A stretch of 34,904 bases of DNA. Origin: a virus. Of the stretch, positions 19,360-28,055 are shown in pieces; the stretch's first letter is position 1; each line of letters opens with the position of its first letter. Location: the IMG/VR virus record IMGVR_UViG_3300049629_000056, positions 1-34,904 of that record. The stretch is one strand, 5' to 3'. Position numbers and translations under genes: made by a program. The notes under the pieces were generated by a model. That model was not told the DNA's origin. It saw only the letters and a program-made list of their open reading frames with translations, and ran no database searches.

Positions 19360-21495
19360 TTACAAATATAAACCGAGGTCTTGGCTACCATAATAGTTAC
19401 CAGTACCAAATGTGGTTGCTGGTGCGCTCATAGCCGTTGTTGCTGGAACACCACCAAACAATCCACCTACTACTTGACCAAACAAAGGATTAGCCGCTGC
19501 TCCAGACAATGCAGAAGCGTATGGGTTTCTAGTGGCATCTGCACCAGTTGCCAAGGCTACGCTTTGACCCGCACCCGTTAAGCCTAAACGACCTACGTTG
19601 TAACCTGCTGTAGACATTTCTTTACCAAGACCAACGCCCAATTGGAAGGGTTGCTGACCTGCCGCTTCCAAGGCTTGCATCTGACCAAAAGCACTTGTAA
19701 ATGGTGCATAAGCCGCTTGTTGACCACCATAGTATTGACCCATAGTCTGTGCGCCTGTACCAAGCAATCCCGCACCAAACTGGACTTGTTGTTGACCAAA
19801 CTGTTGAGCATTAGCCGCCAATTGAGCCTCTTGTTGCGCTCTAGCGTTATACAAAGCCTGTAGTTCAGGAGTAGTAGCACCCAAAGTACCACCTTGAGCC
19901 ACAGACAGACCACCACGGCCTTGTTGTTGGAGTCTGTTTTGCAGATTAGCAAGTTCAGTCTCTCTGCCTGGTTGCAACAAAGCCATCTGCTGATTGAGAT
20001 AGTTCTGTGCAACGTCTTGAGGTGATTGAGCAATATATTGATTGCCAAGGTTAAACAAGTTCTGTGCGCCTGTTTGTAAAGGAGCAAACTGTTGTTGGGC
20101 TTGTTCTGCTTGTGTTAAACCTGCACCCGCCAAAGTAAGGAAGCGGTCTTGAGCATTCTTAGCTTCAGGACTTAGTGTGTATCCTGCGCTAGTAAGTTGA
20201 CCTGTTACTGGATCGACTTGGAATTGTGAAGTACCAAAACGAGTGGTCATTCCAATAGGACGGAAAGCAGCCGCTTGTTTAGCAGCAGCAGTCTCAGCAT
20301 CAATCATTGCTTGCGCTCTTTGAGCCGCTTCACGAGATGTTTGTTGTTGGAGAAGACCACTAGCAGTAGTAGCCCCTGACTGAACTAGATTACCAATGTT
20401 TGTAGGAGTCAAAAGTTTATTGACTGCTGTTGGAATCAATGATGTAGCCGCTGAAGTAACTATCGGAGGAATTACTGCAGGAGGAATTATAGGAGGCAAT
20501 CCAGTTGTAGGAACTACTGAAGGAAGTGTCGTTGGAGGAACAACAGGTGGGACTACAGGAGGTACTACAGGAGGTACTACTGTTGGAGTAACCACAGGAG
20601 GTGTAACTACAGAAGGTGTTAGCAATCCAGTTGTAGTTAATGCCGATTGTGCAGCCGCATCTGCCGCTAATTTAGCCGCCACAGATTCAGCAGTAATACC
20701 ACCTGCCGCACCAGTAAGAACACCACTACCGCCTGTTAAAGAAGTTACTGTTGGAACAGCCGCACCAGTAGTCAAAGCAGCCGCAAGTTGTGTTGCACCA
20801 GTAGTGCCACCCACCCCGCCAAGGGCAATATCATAAGCAGCCAACTCAGCCGCAGTTAAACCAGTAGTGCCAACAGTAGCCGCAGTTCCCGCAGTTCCTG
20901 CACCACTTAACAAACCCTCAAAACCACCTAAACCATAAACTGCACCTGCCAATGCCGCCAGTTTAAGAACATCATTCTTTAAAGTGCTAGAAGATGCACC
21001 TTGTGTGTAAAAAATAGGCTTACCAGATTCGTCAAAGTTAACACCAAAACCTGTGTTACCTTTTCCTTCGTATGATCCAGACCAAAGGTTTCCACCAGTT
21101 CTTTCACCATAACCAGAGACTAACTTCTCGCCTGTCATAGCGTTAACAATGCCAGTATCAGTTTTAGTGATCTGTTCAATGTTTGTAACACCACTCTTAG
21201 CTAAATCACTTGCCATATACAAGGCAGCTTTTTCAGGCGGTAATCCACCTGTCCATGCTTCAGTTGTACCTTGTGCAAGAATCTGACTAGCTAAATTATT
21301 AATATTTTCAGCAGTTTCAGTGCTAGGTGCAGCCGCAATATATCTCTCTTTAACGGCTTCAACGGGTAAGTTAACTGCGGCAGCCATCATTGCGGGCGTG
21401 ACACTGAATTCTTGCATAGCCGCAGCAATCTGGGCATCCGACATATTCGGATTAGCAAGAAGAAAATCTACAATTTGTTGACTGGTCACTGCCAT
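19360..21495 (-). CDS. Putative internal virion protein with Pro/Val-rich linker, 711 aa
   Basis: An N-terminal helical part (SDAQIAAAMQEFSVTPAMMA, 19-38) is followed by a domain to about 180, a Gly/Ala/Thr-rich stretch, and a low-complexity linker of Val-Pro-Pro repeats (about 285-345). The C-terminal half is rich in Gln, Ala and Gly (AQQQFAPLQTGAQNLFNLG). GGAG precedes the start. Similar Gln/Ala-rich proteins occur beside ejection proteins in short-tailed phages; function is inferred from position. The repeat region may vary in length between relatives. Confidence 0.6.
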   Translation of the reverse strand: MAVTSQQIVDFLLANPNMSDAQIAAAMQEFSVTPAMMAAAVNLPVEAVKERYIAAAPSTETAENINNLASQILAQGTTEAWTGGLPPEKAALYMASDLAKSGVTNIEQITKTDTGIVNAMTGEKLVSGYGERTGGNLWSGSYEGKGNTGFGVNFDESGKPIFYTQGASSSTLKNDVLKLAALAGAVYGLGGFEGLLSGAGTAGTAATVGTTGLTAAELAAYDIALGGVGGTTGATQLAAALTTGAAVPTVTSLTGGSGVLTGAAGGITAESVAAKLAADAAAQSALTTTGLLTPSVVTPPVVTPTVVPPVVPPVVPPVVPPTTLPSVVPTTGLPPIIPPAVIPPIVTSAATSLIPTAVNKLLTPTNIGNLVQSGATTASGLLQQQTSREAAQRAQAMIDAETAAAKQAAAFRPIGMTTRFGTSQFQVDPVTGQLTSAGYTLSPEAKNAQDRFLTLAGAGLTQAEQAQQQFAPLQTGAQNLFNLGNQYIAQSPQDVAQNYLNQQMALLQPGRETELANLQNRLQQQGRGGLSVAQGGTLGATTPELQALYNARAQQEAQLAANAQQFGQQQVQFGAGLLGTGAQTMGQYYGGQQAAYAPFTSAFGQMQALEAAGQQPFQLGVGLGKEMSTAGYNVGRLGLTGAGQSVALATGADATRNPYASALSGAAANPLFGQVVGGLFGGVPATTAMSAPATTFGTGNYYGSQDLGLYL
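20534..20581. repeat. 12-bp tandem repeats encoding Val-Val-Pro-Pro units
   Basis: Four 12-base units abut: GGAGGAACAACA, GGTGGGACTACA, GGAGGTACTACA and GGAGGTACTACT. On the minus strand they code for the proline-valine linker of the 711-aa protein. Changes in unit number would keep frame. Confidence 0.8.
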
Positions 21496-21500
21496 GATGT

Positions 21501-21641
21501 TTACTCCGCTTCTTTAGGAACTTGCGCTATTGCTTGTTCTTCTATTTTTTTCCAAAGCACATAGGCGTTGGAACTTGTTGGTAATTGACCAAGCACATTC
21601 ATAATGAATTGAACTTCGTTTGCGTCTAACTCTAGCTTCAT
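21501..21641 (-). CDS. Small phage protein, 46 aa
   Basis: ATG 21641 overlaps the stop of the gene upstream (ATGA) and the frame ends with TAA at 21501, six bases before the next start. The sequence has a helix (ELDANEVQFIMNVLGQLPTS, residues 4-23) then an amphipathic helix. This VxFxxNVLGQLPTSS pattern is familiar from small proteins beside tail genes in many phages; function unknown. Confidence 0.75.
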   Translation of the reverse strand: MKLELDANEVQFIMNVLGQLPTSSNAYVLWKKIEEQAIAQVPKEAE

Positions 21642-21931
21642 GCCGCACTCCAAGGCACACCCGTTGATGTAACAGGGTTCTTTTGCAAAGCAATATTAGC
21701 CGCCAGAGCATCTTCTGTGGCTTGTTTATCAACAGATTCCCATACCCAATTTAATACTTCAGCTTCAGTAACTGAGGAATAAGGGATTGTGGGTGTTCCT
21801 GCTTGCCAAGATGCTGTGGAGTAGATAGAAGCCGTGTAGTCTCCATCAACCGCAGTTGCAGTCCAGTGGGCGGTTGTGATGAAACCATCTGAGGTTAGAT
21901 AGTCGGTCTGGGTGATTTTCCAAGTAATCAT
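21638..21931 (-). CDS. Small beta-rich phage protein (DUF7936-like), 97 aa
   Basis: Pattern: MITWKI start, HWTATAVDGDY strands, then an IPYSSVTEAEVLNWV helix, and the end NPVTSTGVPW. I associate this with a family of small phage proteins placed near fibre genes (DUF7936 as I recall), with no known function. It is ATGA-coupled to both neighbours. A tail-fibre accessory or chaperone role is possible from place only. Confidence 0.65.
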   Translation of the reverse strand: MITWKITQTDYLTSDGFITTAHWTATAVDGDYTASIYSTASWQAGTPTIPYSSVTEAEVLNWVWESVDKQATEDALAANIALQKNPVTSTGVPWSAA

Positions 21932-22176
21932 GGCGTTGTGCTTTCTTGAGCCGCTTGATAAGCCGCAATCACTTCAGCAGTCCAAGCAGTATTGCAGATT
22001 GCAACAACATTAGCGGGAACACCTGTCAGGTCTTGTGCGGGTGTGAGGCTTGAACGATGGTAGGTTTGGCTGATTTGATTGCCATCTTCCATAATGCGTG
22101 TTGCTTCACGATATAGAATGATGCCGTTTTCGTTTACTGTGATTTGGTCTACTGCGGTTGTTTTAGTAAGTGACAT
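21928..22176 (-). CDS. Hypothetical 82-aa protein beside the fibre gene
   Basis: A beta-like N-terminal half (TKTTAVDQITVNENGIILYR) is followed by polar and helical parts (TGVPANVVAICNTAWTAEV). The gene is preceded by AAGGAAAATC and overlaps the next by ATGA. Such proteins are common downstream of phage fibre genes; function unknown. Confidence 0.65.
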   Translation of the reverse strand: MSLTKTTAVDQITVNENGIILYREATRIMEDGNQISQTYHRSSLTPAQDLTGVPANVVAICNTAWTAEVIAAYQAAQESTTP

Positions 22177-22200
22177 GATTTTCCTTTGGTTAAGTGTCCG

Positions 22201-22220
22201 ATTAGCAAATCCATGCTAAT
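22201..22220 (-). promoter_or_regulatory. Hairpin between fibre gene and next gene
   Basis: ATTAGCA (22201-22207) and TGCTAAT (22214-22220) are perfect 7-bp arms around a 6-base loop, starting in the fibre stop codon. There is no T-run after it, so it may be an mRNA-stabilising or processing element, not a strong terminator. Confidence 0.35.
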
Positions 22221-24655
22221 TAAGTTGAGGTAAGGTATGAAACTGTGAAAACAATTCCACCCGCTGTATCTATTGGCACAGTTGTTGATGCGCCACCACC
22301 GACAGGATATTGGTCAACAACACATTCAGTTGAATTTGCAAGCGTGTATGCCGTAAGCACATTATTTGCTGTTAGTGCGATGTTGTGGTTATAACCAACA
22401 GCAACACCACCTAAATTAGCACTAGCACTCAGGGTTGCAAAAGGCAAACCTCCTAGTCTCATACCTCCAGTTCCAGTATGAGCCGACCATTCAACATACG
22501 ATGTAGCCGTTACCATGTTGCCAACTTTTGTATAACGCCCATTTTGCGAGCTATATGTTCCAGTCCCTGCTGTCGTTGCCCCAACAATAATAGGTGTCCA
22601 AGTCCCCTCCTCATAGTCATCCAAAGTATTAGCGTCTGATGATGCTGATTGAGTTGCGGGAAAGGTGATGCCAGCACCGCTTGATGATGGGGTTGCATCG
22701 CCAACTGAAATGGTTGTTTTTGTTTGGAAACCACCTGCGGCTAAAAATCTAGCTCGTTCTGTGTCGTTAGTACCAAGCAACAAGGGTGTTGAACCTTGCG
22801 AAAGCAAAGCAGTTTCAGCAGTTGAAGCCCTCAACTTTGCTCTTATGCCTCCATTGCTGTAAATGCTAATGAAAGGGGTGTTGTCAGTTGTTGTTGCAAA
22901 CCTTCCAACTTCACCGCTTCCTGAAATGCTTGTGTGAAGTATTGCCGCTGGCGAAGTTGTACCAATACCCAAATTCCCACTTGCCCCCAGAGTCATCGCC
23001 TGAGTAAAGGAGATAGCGTTTCCTGCTGTGCCTGATGCGGCTGTTAACCAACGATGCTCTCCAGTAGTCTGTTGGTATGCGGTAGCAAATCCCGTAGTCA
23101 AATAAATATTTGCAGGGGTGTTGTCGGTGTAATAATTGTCGCCAATCAATGTACTGCCACTACCGCTTGCAATTGAACCCGTAGTGCCAAACTGGAAAGC
23201 CTTGCGGGAACTCCACCAAGCACTCGGAGCAACTCCCAAGCCTAGATTGCCTGACGCATCAAGCAACATTTTGTCTGAGCCATTTATTTGATGGGAAATA
23301 GTAGAGCCACTTATTGCAAGTGTTTTATATAAGCCCGCACTTCTATCATAAGAATTTAAATATGTTGTTGTTTGTGCGGGTACATAATAAAGTTCACCAC
23401 CCGCACCAGTTGATGGAACTGGAGTGTAATTTGATGACCGAATAAATCCCGCAACCGCAAAACTTCCATCGTAAGTAACATTTGAGCCAGTAGCCAATGC
23501 ACTTGAAGACGATGCGTACACCACACCGCCTGATGTGAATGATGTTAGATTAGTACCGCCATTGGCAGTAGGTAGTGTTCCTGTCACTCCAGTTGTCAAA
23601 GGCAAACCAGTTAAGTTGGTTGCAGTACCGCTAGATGGCGTACCAAGCACACCACCATTAACTAATGGCGCACCAGATGAGCCTACATTGACCGCTAGAG
23701 CCGTTGCTACACCAGTTCCTAGACCTGATACACCTGTAGCAATAGGAAGACCTGTAGCGTTCGTTAAGGTTGCACTAGTAGGTGTTCCAAGGATAGGTGT
23801 TACTAGGGTAGGAGAGGTAGCAAATACTGCTGAACCGCTACCTGTTTCATCTGTCAAAGCACCCAAAAGGTTAGCAGAACTAAATGAACCCAAAGAGGTA
23901 GCATTGCCAACAGAAGTGATTGCACCTGTTAAGTTAGCGTTAGTAGTGACGTTACCTGCAGTCAGACCTGAAGCAGTACCTGTGATGTTTGTGCCTACCA
24001 AAGCAGATGGAGTACCAAGAGCAGGAGTAACTAGAGTAGGGCTATTGGCAAACACCAAAGCACCTGATCCTGTTTCATCAGTAACGGCAGAAGCCAAGTT
24101 AGCAGATGATGGTGTACCCAAGAAGGTAGCTACACCAGTACCCAAACCACTTACGCCAGTTGAGATTGGCAATCCTGTGGCGTTTGTCAAAGTACCAGAA
24201 GCAGGAGTTCCCAATGCGGGAGTCACCAAAGTAGGACTATTTGACAGAACAACAGAACCTGTACCAGTAGAAGAAGTTACACCAGTACCACCATTGGCAA
24301 CAGGAAGAGTTCCTGTGATGTCAGAAGTAGAAAGGCTTACCGCATCCCATGTAGCGTTAGTGCCATCAGTCTGGAGATACTTGTTTGCATTGCTTGTTTG
24401 GCTAGGCAAGAGGTTATTCAGAGCAGCAGTAGCCGTAGAAGCACCTGTACCGCCATCAGCAACTGCTAAGTCTGTGATACCAGTAATCGTACCGCCCGTG
24501 ATTGCAGCAGACGCATTGTCTGTCTTAGTCGCAATGGCAGTAGCAATGTTGTTGTACTCAGTATCAATCTCAGTACCTCGCACGACCTTGAGTGGATCGC
24601 CAGGCGTGAGGTTGTCTTTGGTAGCAAAGTTAGTGGATTTTGTATAGTTACTCAC
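22220..24655 (-). CDS. Tail fibre / host-recognition protein with collagen-like triplet-poor repeats, 811 aa
   Basis: A conserved-looking N-terminal virion-attachment segment (LTPGDPLKVVRGTEIDTEYNN) is followed from about 70 to 385 by many degenerate repeats of TGLPISTGVSGLGTGVA, SSANLASAVTDETGSGALVF and SPTLVTPALGTP, typical of beta-rich phage fibre shafts. The C-terminal part (about 430-811) has no repeats and should be the receptor-binding end. No S74-type self-cleaving chaperone motif is visible at the C-terminus. It is ATGA-coupled to the nozzle gene. The nucleotide repeats make it prone to recombination. Confidence 0.85.
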   Translation of the reverse strand: MSNYTKSTNFATKDNLTPGDPLKVVRGTEIDTEYNNIATAIATKTDNASAAITGGTITGITDLAVADGGTGASTATAALNNLLPSQTSNANKYLQTDGTNATWDAVSLSTSDITGTLPVANGGTGVTSSTGTGSVVLSNSPTLVTPALGTPASGTLTNATGLPISTGVSGLGTGVATFLGTPSSANLASAVTDETGSGALVFANSPTLVTPALGTPSALVGTNITGTASGLTAGNVTTNANLTGAITSVGNATSLGSFSSANLLGALTDETGSGSAVFATSPTLVTPILGTPTSATLTNATGLPIATGVSGLGTGVATALAVNVGSSGAPLVNGGVLGTPSSGTATNLTGLPLTTGVTGTLPTANGGTNLTSFTSGGVVYASSSSALATGSNVTYDGSFAVAGFIRSSNYTPVPSTGAGGELYYVPAQTTTYLNSYDRSAGLYKTLAISGSTISHQINGSDKMLLDASGNLGLGVAPSAWWSSRKAFQFGTTGSIASGSGSTLIGDNYYTDNTPANIYLTTGFATAYQQTTGEHRWLTAASGTAGNAISFTQAMTLGASGNLGIGTTSPAAILHTSISGSGEVGRFATTTDNTPFISIYSNGGIRAKLRASTAETALLSQGSTPLLLGTNDTERARFLAAGGFQTKTTISVGDATPSSSGAGITFPATQSASSDANTLDDYEEGTWTPIIVGATTAGTGTYSSQNGRYTKVGNMVTATSYVEWSAHTGTGGMRLGGLPFATLSASANLGGVAVGYNHNIALTANNVLTAYTLANSTECVVDQYPVGGGASTTVPIDTAGGIVFTVSYLTST

Positions 24656-26196
24656 GATATTTTCCCGTTCTTAGATTGGATCTCAATCTTCTGAATTGAC
24701 AGTTGAGTGCCGTTGATAGTGGTTTCGTAACCTGTTTGAACAATTTTACCCGCACCAGACGCATTTACATCTAGTGTCTTAATCAAGAGTCCACCTGAGT
24801 ATTCTGCTGTGCCGTATTCAGCTAGGCCGTACTCATAGTTCTGTTGTTCAGGGATAAAAGCATTGCCTGACAAATAGTTGGCAGCAAAGTCAAAGCCCCA
24901 CTTAATCGTAACAGTCTGGTTAGACCCACCAATGATGATTGTTTTGATTCGCTTCAGAATAGAAATCTGATTCTCATTACCAAGGTCTGCATGGTTAGTA
25001 AAGTAGCTCAATCGGTAAGTAGAAGTGTTATCTAAGAAACTTCCATACTTGCCAATAAAGCCACTCTTACCAATATACAGATCACCATTCCTGAGTGAGT
25101 ACAGAGCAGTAGGCGTAATAGAGTCCCACTTAGTTACTCTAAAAGCACCATCTTGCAATTGCATTTTTGTATCAAAGCAGAAGACTTGACCTGTTACTGG
25201 AAGAGTCAGCAAGTAAAAGGCATTCTTCTCTGAGTAAACAGACTTCAGATTAGCCAAAGTCTCTACCGCCAAAGATGAAATAAGGTCAGAACGCACATTC
25301 TTGGACAAGTCTCTCAGGGGTGCAGACTTCTCTTGGATTGTCCTCATCAGTGAACGAACACCTGAGTCAGACAAGAAAATCACATCTGTACCAATTGACT
25401 GAATAGTGTCTCTAGCAATGCACCCAATAGAGCCTACTGTGTCTGACAGAACCAAGGATGCGGGAGTAGAAGCACCAGAATAAACAAGAATTTGCCGTTT
25501 ACCAAAGATGAAAAAGAAATCATTGTGAGCCGCTAGACCCATGATCTCATCAGCACCATTAGGCCATACCCTAGAAACATCCAATGTTCCTGAAGTACCA
25601 CCAGACCATACATGACCCGCAATCAGATCAGAGAAGGTAATAGTGACCTTATCTGTGGATGTATTAGCCACCCACAAGCGACCAAAAGCTGAGATAGCAA
25701 TGTTTGCTTGAGGAACAGTAGCCACATAACCTGATTTCTCAGACACTCTGCGATAAGTAGTTGTACTTACTGCGGGGTCAAAGATGAGTGGATCGTGACC
25801 AGTTTGGAAGAAATAAGCTATGCCATTCAAAGATGCACATTGCCAATTAGATGCTGTGATAGTAGGGGCAGAACCTCCACCACCATAGGTCAACTCAGTC
25901 ACTGCGTTAGAAGTACCAAGTTTGAATAGCTTGTTGTTTCCCGCAAACAGAACAGTCAAAGTGCCATCAGTTTGGACTAACTCATGGATTACACCCACAT
26001 TGTTAGAGCCTAGATTGCCTGATGAGGCGTTAACAAGTGTGTATCCCTTGCGTGCGCCAATACGACCAAATTGGTCAATCACGCAGTTATAAGCAGTTAA
26101 AGCAAAGCCAGAAGATAAATCTAGGGGCGAGTCTTGCGTGTTCAGGCCATAGAAGCCTGGTGCGCTAATGCTTTGACTTTGTAGAGGAGCTGCCAT
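24652..26196 (-). CDS. Tail nozzle / tail tubular protein B-like, 514 aa
   Basis: A beta-rich protein beginning with GFYGLNTQDSPLDLSSGFALTAYNC-like sequence (residues 14-38; only the start is typical), followed by propeller-like repeats (GRIGARKGY, GRLWVANTSTD, FGKRQILVYSG). It fits the nozzle proteins of short-tailed phages (T7 gp12 or P22 gp10 class). It follows the tube-A-like gene with a TAATG junction and precedes the fibre. The family assignment is by layout and pattern. Confidence 0.7.
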   Translation of the reverse strand: MAAPLQSQSISAPGFYGLNTQDSPLDLSSGFALTAYNCVIDQFGRIGARKGYTLVNASSGNLGSNNVGVIHELVQTDGTLTVLFAGNNKLFKLGTSNAVTELTYGGGGSAPTITASNWQCASLNGIAYFFQTGHDPLIFDPAVSTTTYRRVSEKSGYVATVPQANIAISAFGRLWVANTSTDKVTITFSDLIAGHVWSGGTSGTLDVSRVWPNGADEIMGLAAHNDFFFIFGKRQILVYSGASTPASLVLSDTVGSIGCIARDTIQSIGTDVIFLSDSGVRSLMRTIQEKSAPLRDLSKNVRSDLISSLAVETLANLKSVYSEKNAFYLLTLPVTGQVFCFDTKMQLQDGAFRVTKWDSITPTALYSLRNGDLYIGKSGFIGKYGSFLDNTSTYRLSYFTNHADLGNENQISILKRIKTIIIGGSNQTVTIKWGFDFAANYLSGNAFIPEQQNYEYGLAEYGTAEYSGGLLIKTLDVNASGAGKIVQTGYETTINGTQLSIQKIEIQSKNGKIS

Positions 26197-26840
26197 TAGA
26201 CCGCCACAAAGTTATCTTCAGGGTAACGAGTGCTTTCCAATGCAATAGCGTCAGATAGCATTCCACGGAACAAAGCGTACGCCTCATTAGAAGCAGTGCC
26301 TCCATCCTCACCACGCTCAATCAAACCACGGGCATAGGCACTTTGAGTCACCAAGTAGTCCAATACCTTGACAGAAGTGCCATCAGCAGACAGATTAGCC
26401 TGTGGGACAGTTACATCAAACTTCAGTGTATAGACCCCATCAGGAACGGGAAATAAATCAATCTTTGTGTCGCCATTGTTATCTACACCACTAAAGCAAA
26501 ACTCGCTCGGAATAGACTGTGATGGTGTACCAAAGTTTAACTTTCGGTTCATGTCCGCAGTCGTGGTGTTGTCTAAGGTAATAACACTGGTGGTGTTAAT
26601 AGCATCGTTAACACGGAACTTCTGACCTGCACCTGTCAAAGCGTATGAACTTGTGCCACTGGTAGTAGTAACTGTAATTGTTTGTCCTAAGACATTCCAG
26701 TTATAAGAATCTTCAATCTGACGCTTGGCATCATTGACAAACTTGCCAATTAATGCGGAATAGGAGGTTTCTGAGACTGTAGAAACATTAGTCTCACGCA
26801 AACGGGTGAGAACATCATTTACAAGTTCTAAGTAGGTCAT
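26196..26840 (-). CDS. Tail tubular protein A-like / head-tail adaptor, 214 aa
   Basis: N-terminal helices (LELVNDVLTRLRETNVSTVS, residues 4-23; DAKRQIEDSYNWNVL) and a beta-rich middle fit the T7 gp11-type tube/gatekeeper family. The ending (AYALFRGMLSDAIALE, TRYPEDNF) is typical too. It lies directly between small head genes and the nozzle gene, as in short-tailed phages. Confidence 0.75.
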   Translation of the reverse strand: MTYLELVNDVLTRLRETNVSTVSETSYSALIGKFVNDAKRQIEDSYNWNVLGQTITVTTTSGTSSYALTGAGQKFRVNDAINTTSVITLDNTTTADMNRKLNFGTPSQSIPSEFCFSGVDNNGDTKIDLFPVPDGVYTLKFDVTVPQANLSADGTSVKVLDYLVTQSAYARGLIERGEDGGTASNEAYALFRGMLSDAIALESTRYPEDNFVAV

Positions 26841-27172
26841 GTTCGTTGCGCTCCCTGAACCTCAAATGTTGCAATAAAACTAAAGGTACTGCCCGCTTCA
26901 GTAGTAATTTGAAGCCTATCGCCTTCTTCTAAAACGATGTAAGCCGTACCATCAAATTGAAGGTACTGCTTAGTAGTTAAATTGTAAGCAGTAAGGATGT
27001 CTAAAGTAGATGAAGCACTTGCGTCATACCATTGAACTGTGATGTGCTTTGTATTTCCACCAGTGTTGTGGATGTACATGACAGTAAATTTGGCGTAATA
27101 ACCCGTAGGAACTGTATAAACAGTTGTCAGCGTATTGGCTACAGGGCTAATTCCGACAGATACTGGTCTCAC
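26837..27172 (-). CDS. Small beta-rich virion protein, 111 aa
   Basis: The sequence alternates strands (TTVYTVPTGYYAKFTVMYIHN, about 16-36; HITVQWYDASASSTLDIL; DRLQITTEAGSTFSFIATFEV) and looks like a beta sandwich. ATGA junctions with both neighbours place it between head and tail genes, suggesting a neck, decoration or fibre-joining role. Not named. Confidence 0.65.
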   Translation of the reverse strand: MRPVSVGISPVANTLTTVYTVPTGYYAKFTVMYIHNTGGNTKHITVQWYDASASSTLDILTAYNLTTKQYLQFDGTAYIVLEEGDRLQITTEAGSTFSFIATFEVQGAQRT

Positions 27173-27462
27173 TTCATATTCCTCTTAGAGATCGCTTTAG
27201 CTTTTGCTTTAGCGTCTTCCTTGGACGTTGCGCCCCAAGCTCTAAGAGAAAGTAAAAGTCGGGTAGGCTTTCCATCTTTCATCTCAGCGCCAGGCATATT
27301 GCCCATTCGTGCTAAAAAGGATGCCCTACGAGGGTTATCTCCCGACTTGACTGGTGGTTTTAAATTCCCACCTGTTTCTGCATTATACGATGCTCTTCCT
27401 TTGGCATTCAAGCCCCCAGAAGCAGATTTCCCCTCTTTTCTTTGCCAAACAGGAGATTTCAT
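27169..27462 (-). CDS. Basic DUF6321-like phage protein, 97 aa
   Basis: The pattern WQRKEGKSASGGLNAKGRAS (6-25), then NPRRASFLARMG and LLLSLRAWGATSKEDAKAKA, matches what I recall as DUF6321, a small basic phage protein of unknown role found among virion genes. It is strongly positive. ATGA overlaps on both sides. DNA contact during packaging is possible but not shown. Confidence 0.75.
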   Translation of the reverse strand: MKSPVWQRKEGKSASGGLNAKGRASYNAETGGNLKPPVKSGDNPRRASFLARMGNMPGAEMKDGKPTRLLLSLRAWGATSKEDAKAKAKAISKRNMK

Positions 27463-27605
27463 TTCTTCTTTGCGGTCTTAGCCGCAGCCTTAAATGCCGC
27501 CTCAGTAGGAGCACCTTTAGAACCAACCTTACGCATCTTTTCCTTAGAACCCGCTTTGATGCGTTCTTGTTTGGCATTGATGTTAGCGTAGAGACCTTGT
27601 TTCAT
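27459..27605 (-). CDS. Small very basic protein, 48 aa
   Basis: ATG 27605, stop 27459-27461, ATGA overlaps at both ends. The pattern KQGLYANINAKQERIKAGSK (2-21) followed by KMRKVGSKGAP and an Ala/Lys tail is frequent in phage head regions as I remember. About 14 basic and 3 acidic residues make it histone-like in charge. Function unknown. Confidence 0.75.
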   Translation of the reverse strand: MKQGLYANINAKQERIKAGSKEKMRKVGSKGAPTEAAFKAAAKTAKKK

Positions 27606-27769
27606 TTCTTCTTCCTCATAGGTTTGCTCATGCCAGCAGAACTTAAAGCAATCGCAACCGCTTGTTTAGGATTCTTGACAACAGGGCCGCCTTTACCAGA
27701 GTGAAGCGTTCCTGCCTTAAACTCTTTGTAGACCTTAGAGATTTTGGCTTCTGCTTTGGTCTTTTTCAT
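27602..27769 (-). CDS. Small basic DUF6496-like protein, 55 aa
   Basis: ATG 27769, stop 27602-27604, ATGA overlap with the next gene. The core KVYKEFKAGTLHSGKGGPVV (12-31), then KNPKQAVAIALSSAG, matches my memory of DUF6496, a short basic family of phages and bacteria without known role. It ends in RKKK. Confidence 0.75.
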   Translation of the reverse strand: MKKTKAEAKISKVYKEFKAGTLHSGKGGPVVKNPKQAVAIALSSAGMSKPMRKKK

Positions 27770-27770
27770 A

Positions 27771-28055
27771 TCAGTACATGATCTTGGCTGTGATAGTGCC
27801 AGTTACATAAGCTGTGACATTGGCTCTTAGATACTTAGGCGCATTTGCAATAGTAATCATGCCATCACCAGTTAAGGCTGTACCAATGGTTGCGTATGTT
27901 GTGCCATCCAGACTTCCTTGCAAAGCAACAGTAGCACTTGTGATGCCTGAAACTTGTAGGAATGCGGGTTGACCAGCATCAGCTTGAACTGCTTTAGAAG
28001 CACCAGTAGCAGTAACGTCACTCAGGAGCGTAACGGGAGAAGTTAAAGATGACAT
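27771..28055 (-). CDS. Small beta-rich virion protein, 94 aa
   Basis: A Thr/Ala/Val-rich protein: VTLLSDVTATGASKAVQAD, VALQGSLDGTTYATIG, then YLRANVTAYVTGTITAKIM. This is the pattern of small head-surface or decoration proteins in many phages. It starts in a TAATG junction. Decoration is inferred from fold-like pattern and location. Confidence 0.65.
   Translation of the reverse strand: MSSLTSPVTLLSDVTATGASKAVQADAGQPAFLQVSGITSATVALQGSLDGTTYATIGTALTGDGMITIANAPKYLRANVTAYVTGTITAKIMY

Noticed and set aside
19593-20087. Leftward frame of 164 codons inside the 711-aa gene
   Set aside because: It is a shifted reading of Gln/Ala-rich codons, giving an unlikely Leu/Asn/Arg-rich protein without a start signal.
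20396-20836. Rightward frame rich in Gly, Thr and Val
   Set aside because: It is antisense to the proline-valine linker; the repeats explain its openness.
21514-21732. Leftward frame of 72 codons
   Set aside because: It is a shadow of the 97-aa and 46-aa genes, which are ATGA-coupled and have familiar patterns.
23535-24647. Rightward open frame of 370 codons
   Set aside because: It lies opposite the repeat part of the tail fibre. Its Val/Pro-rich repeats are the complement of the fibre repeats, which lack stops in that frame by composition.
27383-27577. Leftward Arg/Leu-rich frame of 64 codons
   Set aside because: It is out of frame with the 48-aa basic gene and the DUF6321-like gene, which together cover the same bases with proper junctions.
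27354-27704. Rightward frame of 116 codons in the head region
   Set aside because: It is antisense to three coupled small leftward genes that have good overlaps and familiar patterns.
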